Part shown: positions 1 through 9,625 of the stretch, piece by piece
Numbering within the stretch: the stretch's first letter is position 1
How the letters are laid out: each line of letters starts with the position of its first letter
Assembly: GCA_902582315.1 (NCBI GenBank)
Contig: CACHRP010000004.1
Coordinates: 1-64,000, forward strand
Length of the DNA stretch: 64,000 bases
Source of the DNA: an uncultured Pelagibacteraceae bacterium
GTDB lineage: Bacteria > Pseudomonadota > Alphaproteobacteria > Pelagibacterales > Pelagibacteraceae
Direction of reading: 5' to 3'
Program-made: the position numbers and the translations under genes
The notes under the pieces: model-generated
What the model was told of the DNA's origin: nothing
What the model saw: only the letters and a program-made list of their open reading frames with translations
Databases searched by the model: none

Positions 1-137
1 GCTTAGATAAAATACCTGCTCCAACCTCGAAACAACTACCTTCTGCTACACTTGAGTCAATATGAAGTGAGTCTAATGATCCACATTCATCGTCATGAGC
101 ACATACATAAGCAGTTCCTAAATTACAGTTATCAGTT

Positions 138-597
138 TTATCGGGTTGATAAATTGGAAAATAAACTTTGATTTAAGAAAGGATCAAAAGATTTTATGAA
201 ACCTATTAACATTAATGGAAAAGTCAGTTCATTAGGAATTATAAAATGTTTTAAATCAATAAAGAAAATAATTACAAAAAAAACAGTCAAAATCAAAAGT
301 AAAAAGGTAGTAGTTGACAGACCATAAATAAAAAAAATCAAAGCAAAGATAGTTGCAGTAAATAACTCTACAATAAAATATTGTTGGCTTATTTTAAAAT
401 CGCAATTTCTACACTTAGCTTTTAGAAGAATAAATGAAAATAAAGGAATATTATCGTACCATTTTATAACTTTCTTACACCCTGGACAGCTTGAACGACC
501 TAGGACAATACCCTTATTTGCAGGAAGTCTATAGATACATACGTTTGAAAAACTACCAAAAAGACTGCCTAAAATAAAAAAAAAAAAGTAATATCAC
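138..597 (-). pseudogene. pilD: Prepilin peptidase (PilD/GspO, A24 family), 3'-truncated and frame-disrupted near the 5' end
   Basis: Minus-strand translation gives LGSLFGSFSNVCIYRLP, two CxxC pairs (SSCPGC, KCRNCD) and IDLKHFIIPNELTFP. No ATG/GTG/TTG start precedes the motif block in frame. A GTG at 595-597 joins only if the A12 run (576-587) loses one base. The ORF stops at 138 with no second catalytic GxGD motif. Confidence 0.8.
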
Positions 598-744
598 CAA
601 TTATATTTTAAATTTTGAAGCAATATTCAAAATCCCGTCTATACAGTACTGTATAATTACAACTGCGTCCTGGATGTGAAGATAGAAACCTGGTGAATTA
701 ATTATAATTTCCATGCTTGTTAAAAATATCAAAAAAGCATTAGA

Positions 745-2046
745 ATGCCAAATATAAAAATGTTTTTTAAATCAAAAAAAACTGAGATAAAAAAAGAAGA
801 CTCAACTTTAAATCAAGATTTAGCCATTATTACGCAGATGAACCAAGAGTTTGCTACCTCTCTTGACTTAAACGACACTTTACAAACAGCATTAGAAGTA
901 ATTATTAAGAGATTAAATGCACAAGCTGCAAATATTTTTTTAATTGAAGATAAAAAGCAAGTTTTTCAATGCATAGCATCTAAGTATCAATCCTATCTTG
1001 AAGAATATGAGATACCTTTAACACAAGGTGTCATGGGTAAAGCTGTATTGCAAAAAAAATGTATCAGAGTTGGAGATGTAAGGAAAGATGTGAGAGAAAT
1101 TGCAGAATTTTATTTTGATTTAGACAACAAAACAAATTTTACAACATATTCTGTTTTATGTTCACCACTTATAGCAGCCAATGAATGTATTGGAGTAATA
1201 CATTGTCTTAATAAAAAAACAAATAATAAACTTTTTGAAGAAGGAGATAGAAAATTATTAGAAACTTTATCTGCACCTGCTGCTCTTGCAATAAGAAACG
1301 CAAAGATGGCCAAAGAACTTATAGATAAAAATAGAATGCAAAAAGAAATAGAGATTGTTGGGGAAATCCAAAAAACTTTATTATCTAAAAACAAAGATGA
1401 AAAATTTCCTATTGCAGGAATAAATATACCTGCAAAAGTTGTTTCAGGCGATTTTTATAATTTTGCAGAACTTGAAAAGGGCAAATATGGTTTTGGTGTA
1501 GCAGATGTTTCAGGAAAAGGAATAAAGTCATCTTTATTAATGTCCAAGGCATCAAGTTTATATAGATGCTTGAGCAAAACTATGTTTTCTGCATCAGAAC
1601 TTTTAGAATTATTAAATAAAGAAATTTGTGAGACTGCTGCAAGAGGAATGTTCGTTACAATGCTAGTTGGAATTTATGACAGTGTTAAAAAAGAATTACA
1701 TTTGTCCAATGCAGGACATGAACCTCCATTGATTTATTCAAAGGATGGAAAATTTTCGAACTTCACTGAAGCAGGACCACCATTAGGCATTATGCCAAAA
1801 ATTAAATACAAAGAAACAATTTTAAAATTTTCAGAAAGCTCAATGTATATTTTTACAGATGGTATTACAGAAATTAAAGATCCAAATGGAGAAATGCTAG
1901 GAGCTGAAGGATTTCAAAATTATATTACAAAATATCAAGACAAACCTAGTAACCAAAGATTAAAAATTATAGTTGAAGACATAGTCAAATCTGGAAAAAT
2001 TCAGAAAGATGATTTAACTATTGTTGTGATAGACTCCTTAACATGA
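745..2046 (+). CDS. GAF domain + SpoIIE/PP2C-type serine phosphatase (RsbU-like)
   Basis: 433 aa ORF; N-terminal GAF-like region, C-terminal PP2C motifs (VSGDFYNF, GVADVSGKGIKSSL, NAGHEPPL, YIFTDGITE). Confidence 0.9.
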   Translation: MPNIKMFFKSKKTEIKKEDSTLNQDLAIITQMNQEFATSLDLNDTLQTALEVIIKRLNAQAANIFLIEDKKQVFQCIASKYQSYLEEYEIPLTQGVMGKAVLQKKCIRVGDVRKDVREIAEFYFDLDNKTNFTTYSVLCSPLIAANECIGVIHCLNKKTNNKLFEEGDRKLLETLSAPAALAIRNAKMAKELIDKNRMQKEIEIVGEIQKTLLSKNKDEKFPIAGINIPAKVVSGDFYNFAELEKGKYGFGVADVSGKGIKSSLLMSKASSLYRCLSKTMFSASELLELLNKEICETAARGMFVTMLVGIYDSVKKELHLSNAGHEPPLIYSKDGKFSNFTEAGPPLGIMPKIKYKETILKFSESSMYIFTDGITEIKDPNGEMLGAEGFQNYITKYQDKPSNQRLKIIVEDIVKSGKIQKDDLTIVVIDSLT

Positions 2047-2336
2047 AAAGTCTAATGGTATTAATAGCTATAATTGTTTCGACACTTTTAGTTTGGTCTA
2101 CTTCAAATGTTTGCAAATACAATTATGCAATTGAGAAAAAAACAAACATAATGAATATCATTACAGAAGAAATAGACCCATCAATACCAAAAGCAAAAGT
2201 GTATTACTATAAAGAACTAAATTGTACCGACGTGAAACTCGAATGGGATATAAATAGGGTCATTAAAAACCTCGAAACAATAAGTGTAATCATATATCAA
2301 GCTTTAACTACCGATATAAGAGGCAAACCACTCTAA
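2043..2336 (+). CDS. Small hypothetical protein with N-terminal signal/TM segment
   Basis: 97 aa ORF overlapping the upstream stop by 4 nt; hydrophobic N-terminus. Confidence 0.5.
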   Translation: MKSLMVLIAIIVSTLLVWSTSNVCKYNYAIEKKTNIMNIITEEIDPSIPKAKVYYYKELNCTDVKLEWDINRVIKNLETISVIIYQALTTDIRGKPL

Positions 2337-2341
2337 TTTAA

Positions 2342-2815
2342 TTGAATGCTCGCATTATAAGATATAAAATACCATTTATGAGCGAATTAAAAATATTAGA
2401 TAATAAATTAAATAAAGTGTTTTTAGATCCATCTATCATGGAAAATAGACAAATTAATTATATTTTTGTCTACCCAGGATTAAGATTTTTAAAATCTATA
2501 ATTTTAATGCACAAAAATAAAATCAAGACACTTAAAACCAATGGTAAAATTAAATATTTAATCCAAATAATTATTAATCAATTATTATTTATATTTAACC
2601 CAGGATACTCAATTTTAAAAAAATGTTTTGATCATGAAGTTATTAATCATGTATGTAATAAATTAAGCAGTATATTAAAAATATTTTTTAATTATTTAAT
2701 AAAAATTACATATTTCTTAGATAAAAACTTAAAAATAATTTTTGCAAACAAACCTATTAAAAAAAATAATTATTTAAATGAATATATTAAAAGAGGAATA
2801 AATAATAATGAGTAA
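2342..2815 (+). CDS. Hypothetical protein
   Basis: 157 aa ORF with short overlap to the next gene; no recognised motif. Confidence 0.4.
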   Translation: MNARIIRYKIPFMSELKILDNKLNKVFLDPSIMENRQINYIFVYPGLRFLKSIILMHKNKIKTLKTNGKIKYLIQIIINQLLFIFNPGYSILKKCFDHEVINHVCNKLSSILKIFFNYLIKITYFLDKNLKIIFANKPIKKNNYLNEYIKRGINNNE

Positions 2816-4037
2816 ATTATTATATGCAATGTACGATTTAGCAAATTCTGCATACACTATGGTAATAGTTACATTTGTAACTTCTGCATATTTTGCAAAT
2901 CAAATAGTTGGTGATGCTCAATTAGGTGCAGCTTATTGGCAGTGGACTGCTGGACTATGTGGAATCTTAATTGCATTAACTGGTCCTTTGCTAGGTTTAG
3001 TTGCTGATAAAAAACCTAAGGGAAGAATAATATATTTAGAAAGATTTACTTTATTTTGTATTTTGACAACATGTTTATTTTGGTTTTCAAAACCAAACTC
3101 TAATTTTATATTATTTACTTTGTTAATCTTTTTTGTTTCAAATTATTTTTATGAGATAGCAACTATATTTTATAATTCACTTCTAAAAAATTGTTCGAAT
3201 AAAAAAAATATTGGTAAAACATCTGGACTTGGTTTTGCTCTTGGTTATTTAGGAAGTGTTCCAATAATATTTATATGTTTATATTTATTTATATTACCAG
3301 AAAAAACTTTATTTAAATTAGATAAAAACAATTTTGAACATATTAGATTTATACCCTTTATTGTTGCACTTTGGTTTTTAATATTTTCATTTCCAATGAT
3401 TTATTATTTTAAAAATAAAATAAAGTATGCAACTAATTATAAAGAAAGATCATCATTAAAAAAAATATTTGAAATAGTTTGGAAAAATAAATTTACTTCA
3501 ACAGGAAAGTTTCTATTAGCAAGAATGATTTATTCTGATGCTTTGATTGTTTTAATTGCTGGAGGTGGTGTGTACGCATCAGGAGTTTTTGGGTTTAGTC
3601 CTTCTGAACTTTTAAAACTTGCAATCTATAGTAACGTAGTTGCATTCGTTGGTGTTTTGATAGGAGGATATTTAAATGATTTGTTTTCATCTAAGAATAT
3701 TATTTTAATTTGTATTTTATTTTTAATTGTAGCTGTAATCTATGGTTCTTTAATAGCACAAACAAAAAATCAATTTTTTTATAATGTAATGTTTATTTCT
3801 TTTTTTATTGGGTCTATACAAAGCGCAAGCAGAGTTCTTATGACGAAATTTTTAAATACAAATAATTTAGGAAAAGGTTTTGGTTTGTTTAGTTTTTCTG
3901 GAAGAGTAACCGCATTTGCTGGACCATTACTGGTTGGAACCGTAACTTACCTTTATTCTCAAAGGATTGGTTTATTTTCTGTATCTTTTTTATTTTTATT
4001 AGGATTTATTTTGATGATGAGTGTAAAAAATTTATAA
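2808..4037 (+). CDS. MFS transporter, UMF1/Atg22-like
   Basis: 409 aa, multiple TM segments; N-terminal YAMYDLANSAYTMVIVTFVTSAYF typical of this family. Confidence 0.8.
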   Translation: MSKLLYAMYDLANSAYTMVIVTFVTSAYFANQIVGDAQLGAAYWQWTAGLCGILIALTGPLLGLVADKKPKGRIIYLERFTLFCILTTCLFWFSKPNSNFILFTLLIFFVSNYFYEIATIFYNSLLKNCSNKKNIGKTSGLGFALGYLGSVPIIFICLYLFILPEKTLFKLDKNNFEHIRFIPFIVALWFLIFSFPMIYYFKNKIKYATNYKERSSLKKIFEIVWKNKFTSTGKFLLARMIYSDALIVLIAGGGVYASGVFGFSPSELLKLAIYSNVVAFVGVLIGGYLNDLFSSKNIILICILFLIVAVIYGSLIAQTKNQFFYNVMFISFFIGSIQSASRVLMTKFLNTNNLGKGFGLFSFSGRVTAFAGPLLVGTVTYLYSQRIGLFSVSFLFLLGFILMMSVKNL

Positions 4038-4189
4038 AGTGTTTAATTTTACAATTATTAATTGAAAAATTAATAAAAAGTTACAAAACTAGAAAAAAAT
4101 TCTATTTATTTTTAAAATTGAGGGTTGTATTGTTATAAATAATATTTGGCCACGGGTATATTTAATTTCAAAATCTTAAAAATTAATCT

Positions 4190-4500
4190 CTCTAACACAA
4201 AAAAAATTACTCTAACACAAATTTACAACTTTAAAAATAAAATTTAAAAAATGTTGATTTTATTGACTTTTCTAATTTTTAAAAAAAAATAATAACTCTA
4301 ACACAAAATTGATTCGTTGAATTGTGTTAGAGTATATTAAAATTAGTAAGATTTTTTTTTTTAGTAAAATTTTAGTATTTAAAAAAAACCATATTTTATG
4401 CGGTTTTTTTATGTTACAACCTATAATGGACACCATAATGATAAAATTGTGTTAGACTTTTTTTTAATTTGTGTTAGAGTTATTTCAAATTGTGTTAGAG
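4190..4500. repeat. Seven copies of an 11-bp motif (CTCTAACACAA / TTGTGTTAGAG), three forward then four reverse (one with a 1-nt change)
   Basis: Copies at 4190-4200, 4210-4220, 4296-4306 (CTCTAACACAA) and 4322-4332, 4447-4457 (ends GAC), 4469-4479, 4490-4500 (TTGTGTTAGAG). Confidence 0.95.
4382..4410. terminator. Terminator-like hairpin (AAAAAAACC ... GGTTTTTTT)
   Basis: 9-bp inverted repeat with 11-nt loop and T-rich 3' arm. Confidence 0.5.
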
Positions 4501-4521
4501 AAAAAAATTATTTTGTAAAAT

Positions 4522-6971
4522 ATGGATGACAAAGAAAAAGAAAAGTTCGGTGTCATAGTAGATAAGAACAAACAATCTGAAGGTGAAAAACCTAAAGATG
4601 ATGACATCAGTACTAAAAATGATGATGAACAACAAAAAGTTGTAATTAATGAGGATACTGCTCCTCAAGACCAACCTAAAGTTGATAATAATGTGCAAAA
4701 TGATCAGGACACAACCTCTAGTGACTTTACTTCAACTCCTTCGATTAGTCAGACGGTTGAAAAAATAGATGAAACTCAAACAGAGGCACAAAAAATGAAA
4801 ATATTGAGCAAAATCTTGATCAGGAAAAAAAAGAACATCAGGTTATACATAAAAAAGATGGAAGACTTCATATCTACGTAAGACAAGACAAATATAAAGG
4901 AGAATTAAAATCAAAAAATTGGGTTGGAAGATTATATATAGATGGAAAACAAAAAATTTCATCATCTGGTACTCCAAACTTAGAAGAGGCAATACCTATT
5001 CTTGAAAAATGGTTTGATGATGTGCACGCACAAAAAGAAAAAGAAAAACAAAACTTGCAACAACCAACTGCAACTGAGCAAGTAGAGAAAATTGAAACAC
5101 CTTCAGAAAATACAATTGCACCAACACAAGAACCGACAGTGCAAAAAACAGAGGAAGTTAAAACAACACCAGAAATTATTAAACCAGCAACTGAAACTAC
5201 TGCACCCATTTCTGAAAATGTGAATAGCGATGATACAGAAAATGCAAAACCTAAAAATATTTTTGAAAAACTAAAAAATATAAAAATAAAAACGCCATCA
5301 TTTGGAAAAAAAGATGGTGCAAAATTAAATTTCAAACCTGGAGCAGGCAAAGTAAAAGAAAAATTTAATAATTTTTTAAAATCAAAACTTGGAAAAAAAA
5401 CAGTTCAAGGAGAAGAAATTGTTGGCGTTGAACTTACCACAAAAGAAATAAGACTTTCGCAAATTTCATCCAACAAAGCTAATCAATGGGTTTTAGACAG
5501 ATTTTATGTTCATCCAATTGATTTACCTGATGATGCATCGATAATTGATAATGCAACAAAGATGAGTGAAGAATTAAATATTGCATTACAAAAATCAAAA
5601 ATCACAACTCCTAACGCTGCAATTGCAATACCGGTAACAAATGCAATTATAAGAGTAGTCACAGCACCATTGATGACAGATGAAGAATTAAAAAAAGCAA
5701 TAGATACAAGTTCTTTATGGGAAAATTTAGTTCAGCTTACAGATAATCTTGATGATTATTCCATATTTCATCAGGTAATTAATAGAAGTCCAAAAGACAA
5801 TACAATGGATATTTTATTTGTTGCATCAAAACTATCTGATATAAATAATTATACTTCTATAATTAAAAATAGTGGATTAAATCCAGTCATCATAGACGTA
5901 AAATGTTTTGCATTAAAGTCAGCAGTTGACCAAATAAATCAAATATCAAACAAAACAGAAGATGTAAATTTTACAGTATTATTAGAATTTGGTTTAGACG
6001 AAAATTATGTGATGATTTTATATAATAATAACCCAATAATTACAGACATTTTTTTACGAGGCCAAGATAGAAAAATTCTTAAAGAATCTAAAGATCAAGA
6101 AGAAAAAGATGCTCTAGTCAGAAGATTTATGACTCAAGTGAAACAAGCTGTACAAGATTTTGAAACAAAATATGAAAAGAGAGTTAGAAATATAAAAGTA
6201 GTCTCAAATCTAACAAATGTTGAGGATTACTTATCAAGTTTTAGAAAAAGTTTGGTTAACACAGGATTTAACTTATTTGACCCTTTCGATGGTTTAAAAA
6301 TTCCACAACAATTAAACGAAAAAATAAGTTTAGATAACAGATCATATTTTTCAACCGTTGTAGGACTTGCTTTTAGAAAATTAGATGTATTTGGTTATTA
6401 CAAATTCGTTACTGCAGTTAAAAATATAAATCTTCTCCCAAATAGAGAGGGAATGATTAAGCAAAAGAAAATGAAAGCATTTTCAAATTTTGCTTACAAA
6501 GGTGTTGTAGGCGCTGTTGCTGGTATATATCTAATTTTATTTGGTTTAGCATTCTTTAATATATTCAAATACAACAATGAACTTAAAGTATACGATGCAG
6601 TTATCAAGGAACATTCAGTAAAACAAAAACAATTACAAGCTTTACAAAAAGAACTTAAATTAATGACAACTACTTTAAAATTAAGTACTAGTCTAAAATC
6701 AAATAAAGAACTTAGTTATAGAGTCTTAGCTCAAATAGCTTCAAGTGTGCCTAATAGAGTTAAATTTAATTCAGTAGAATACGATGGCAAAACCAATGTT
6801 ACTTTAACTGGAGTTGCCGCAGGTGATAATGATATTCTTCAATTGATAAGAAATTTAGAAAATAAAAGATTAATAAATCAAGCTTCATTGTCCTCAATGA
6901 AATTACCTAAGTCAAGAGCAGGAGATCAGGCAATGAAAGGATTTAGAATATTTGTGAAAGTTAAAGGATAA
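4522..6971 (+). CDS. PilM-PilN fusion with acidic/low-complexity N-terminal extension; called as two ORFs (4522-4881, 5022-6971) because of a frame break near 4800
   Basis: ORF 5022-6971 has a PilM-like region (EIVGVELTTKEIRLSQIS) and a PilN-like region (NINLLPNREGMIKQKK + TM). The 4522 ORF joins it in frame if the A6 tract at about 4790-4795 gains one A, giving EAQKNENIEQNLDQEKKEHQVIHKKDGRLHIYVRQDKYKGELKSKNWVGRLYIDGKQK...DDVHAQKEKEK. Confidence 0.75.
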
Positions 6972-6973
6972 TT

Positions 6974-7663
6974 ATGGATTTGAATGATTTAAAAAACTTA
7001 AATATGGATGACATTAAAGCAAAAGTTTTAGCTTTTGCTGACAAAAAAACACTTATTAAGATAGGAATAAGTGTTGGATCAATTATCGTCTTCTTAATTA
7101 TTTATTACGCAATTTTAAATCCTATTGTTGAAGCTAAAAAGACGAAAATTGATAATATGAATGCCAAAAAAGCAGAAACAGCTAAATTTGAGCAAGATGC
7201 AATAAAAGCAAAAGCTAAAATAAAAAAAATAAAACCTAAATATGAAAATTATTCGACTTTATTTCACTCAAGATCTGAAGTTGAAGGGTTGTACCAGGCA
7301 TTAAGTGAATTTGCTACTGTGAATGGATTGGTTATATCGGTCATTGAAAAAGGAAAACCAGTAGTAATTTCTAAATCCCAAGTTCTAGATAAGAAGAAAA
7401 AGAAAAAGAAAAAGAAGAAGAAGAAGAAAAATCAATCTCAAGAGCAAATCAAAAAAAGCATCGCCTATTATAAAATACCTGTAAAATTTACCATTAAAGG
7501 CAATTTTTTAGGGTATATTAAGTTTAAGAGGGCTCTTTCATTATCTAATAAAATGTTGAATTTTGACAATGAATCAATAAAAGTGATAAAAGGTGATTCA
7601 ACCGGAGCGATAAATGCTACTGGAACGTTAACTATAGTGGGGCTACCAGATGAATTTTTTTAA
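6974..7663 (+). CDS. PilO-like inner-membrane pilus assembly protein
   Basis: 229 aa; single N-terminal TM, coiled coil, position in operon between PilN-like and PilP-like genes. Confidence 0.75.
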   Translation: MDLNDLKNLNMDDIKAKVLAFADKKTLIKIGISVGSIIVFLIIYYAILNPIVEAKKTKIDNMNAKKAETAKFEQDAIKAKAKIKKIKPKYENYSTLFHSRSEVEGLYQALSEFATVNGLVISVIEKGKPVVISKSQVLDKKKKKKKKKKKKKNQSQEQIKKSIAYYKIPVKFTIKGNFLGYIKFKRALSLSNKMLNFDNESIKVIKGDSTGAINATGTLTIVGLPDEFF

Positions 7664-8084
7664 AAAATTAGTTATAGCATCCCTAGCACTAATTACATTC
7701 TACACGAATGCTATTTCTGACAATCATGACATAGTTAAAAATAATACCAATGCAGAGGAACCACTGCCTTTAAATGATCCTTTTGTTGGAGACTCATCTA
7801 TTTCAGGCGGAGTAACAATAATAACAGATGATAATATTACCTCAGAAAGAAAAAAAATCGACTTATATAACTTTAAACTTGTTGGAATAATAAAGTCCCA
7901 AGGTGCAAGTTTTGTTTCTCTTATAAATCAAGATGGTGAAAATATTAACATTGAAATGTTTGAAGAACTAAATGATGGGGTCAAATTAGTAGACCTAACA
8001 ACAAAGGAAGCAGTTTTTCAAACTGAGGACACATACTTAATAATGAATTTTAAGAATGAGATAAAGGAGAAAAGTGAATACTAA
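7650..8084 (+). CDS. PilP-like periplasmic pilus assembly protein
   Basis: 144 aa, signal peptide, NDPFVGD...YNFKLVGIIKSQGASFVSLINQDG; position upstream of the secretin. Confidence 0.65.
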   Translation: MNFFKKLVIASLALITFYTNAISDNHDIVKNNTNAEEPLPLNDPFVGDSSISGGVTIITDDNITSERKKIDLYNFKLVGIIKSQGASFVSLINQDGENINIEMFEELNDGVKLVDLTTKEAVFQTEDTYLIMNFKNEIKEKSEY

Positions 8085-9624
8085 AAATTTACAAATATTT
8101 CTTGTAATAATTTTTTCCGTTATTTTTTTAAATGGTTGCGCTACTGGACCTATGTCAAAAGGAAAATCAAAAGGGTTTAAACATAATACACCCTTAATTA
8201 AAGAAGATGTAAAAAAAACTGGGAAGATTGAAGTTGAAAAAACTGTTGATATGGGACCACAACCGGTTATTGGCGATACTCAGCTTTTAGAGAAAAGAAA
8301 AAAAATATCTTCTCAGCAAAAAAGAAATTACCTTTTAATTCCTGATGAATTTGCCTCATTAAAACAAGATGTAACTTTTAAGTTTAAAAACTTAGATTAC
8401 AAAGAAGCAATGTTATTAATGGGTAAAGTCGGTGGAATAAATATCCTAGTTGGAGATGAAGTTGCAGGTTCAATCTCTGCTGAATTAAATCAAGTTCCTT
8501 GGGATAAAGCATTCAATGCATTATTGGATATGAAAAATTATGCGGCTGATATAGACGTTTCTAGTAATCTAATTAGAGTTCATACACCTTCTACATTAAC
8601 TGCACAAGAAAACTATAAATCCACAAGGGCTGCAGCGGTAAAGAAAAAAGTAGAACTAGAAGATTCAGTTGAACCAATAGTATCTGAAATATTTAGACTA
8701 TATTATATTTCTCCAGCTCAAGCAAAAACAACAATTAACGAATTATTTACATCAACGGGAGCTTCAGGTTTTAGCCCAATACAGATAACAGAAGAAGTTA
8801 CAACAAGATCAATTATTGTAAGAGGTAAAGACGAAGATTTAGATGTAGTAGATAAAATAATTAAAGAAATTGATGTAAGAACTAAACAGGTTTTAATAGA
8901 GGCATTTATTGTTGAAGCAGACTCTGATTTCGAAAGAGCTCTCGGTACAAGACTTGGAGGAGCATATCAAAGAGGTCAAGAGTCAGTTGGAGGAATAGCT
9001 GGTGGTACAACTGCTAACAGCGCAATAGGAACATCAAGTGCAGCATTAGGAGGAGCGTCTGACTCTTTAACAGATTTTACAGGCGTTGCAGCAGGTGCAA
9101 CAAGTGGAATTGGAATTTTAAAAAGAACAGGATCTGCAGTTTTAAAAGCTGAGATAACAGCTTTAGAAACACTTGGTTTAGGTAAAACAATATCAAATCC
9201 CAAAGTATTCACTTTAGATAATCAAACTGCAAATATTAAGCAGGGTGAGGAAATTCAATTCCAAGCAACAGGGTCAGAGGGTGCAAATACATCATTCAAA
9301 CCTGCAGTATTAGAGTTATCGGTAACTCCAAGCATTATTGGTGATGGAAACGTTTTAATGGATATAAGAGTTAGCAATGACTCTGTTAATAGAAAATTCA
9401 CAGGAGAACCAAGTATAGATAAAATGGAGATTACTACTAAGCTTCTTATTGCTGATGGAGATATCGTCGTTATCGGTGGAATTAAAAAAAATGAGGTCTT
9501 TGACACTAAAGATAGTGTTCCTGGACTCGGAAATGTGCCAGTTCTTGGAAATTTGTTTAAAGGACAAAAGAAAAGTGATAGCATGGATGAGCTATTAATT
9601 TTTATCGCACCAAGAGTTTTATAA
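8074..9624 (+). CDS. Secretin (PilQ/MshL/GspD family) with lipoprotein signal
   Basis: 516 aa; lipobox LNGC; STN-like region; C-terminal secretin core (VPGLGNVPVLGNLFKGQKKSDSMDELLIFIAPRVL). Confidence 0.9.
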   Translation: MNTKNLQIFLVIIFSVIFLNGCATGPMSKGKSKGFKHNTPLIKEDVKKTGKIEVEKTVDMGPQPVIGDTQLLEKRKKISSQQKRNYLLIPDEFASLKQDVTFKFKNLDYKEAMLLMGKVGGINILVGDEVAGSISAELNQVPWDKAFNALLDMKNYAADIDVSSNLIRVHTPSTLTAQENYKSTRAAAVKKKVELEDSVEPIVSEIFRLYYISPAQAKTTINELFTSTGASGFSPIQITEEVTTRSIIVRGKDEDLDVVDKIIKEIDVRTKQVLIEAFIVEADSDFERALGTRLGGAYQRGQESVGGIAGGTTANSAIGTSSAALGGASDSLTDFTGVAAGATSGIGILKRTGSAVLKAEITALETLGLGKTISNPKVFTLDNQTANIKQGEEIQFQATGSEGANTSFKPAVLELSVTPSIIGDGNVLMDIRVSNDSVNRKFTGEPSIDKMEITTKLLIADGDIVVIGGIKKNEVFDTKDSVPGLGNVPVLGNLFKGQKKSDSMDELLIFIAPRVL

Positions 9625-9625
9625 A

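Noticed and set aside
4190-4500. Possible CRISPR array
   Set aside because: 11-bp units in both orientations with irregular spacing; no cas genes in the window.
4495-4698. 67-aa minus-strand ORF
   Set aside because: Antisense to the acidic N-terminal part of the pilus ORF and to the repeat array; no recognisable motif.
8976-9584. Minus-strand ORFs (78, 109, 70 aa) within the secretin gene
   Set aside because: Antisense shadows of a well-supported secretin CDS.
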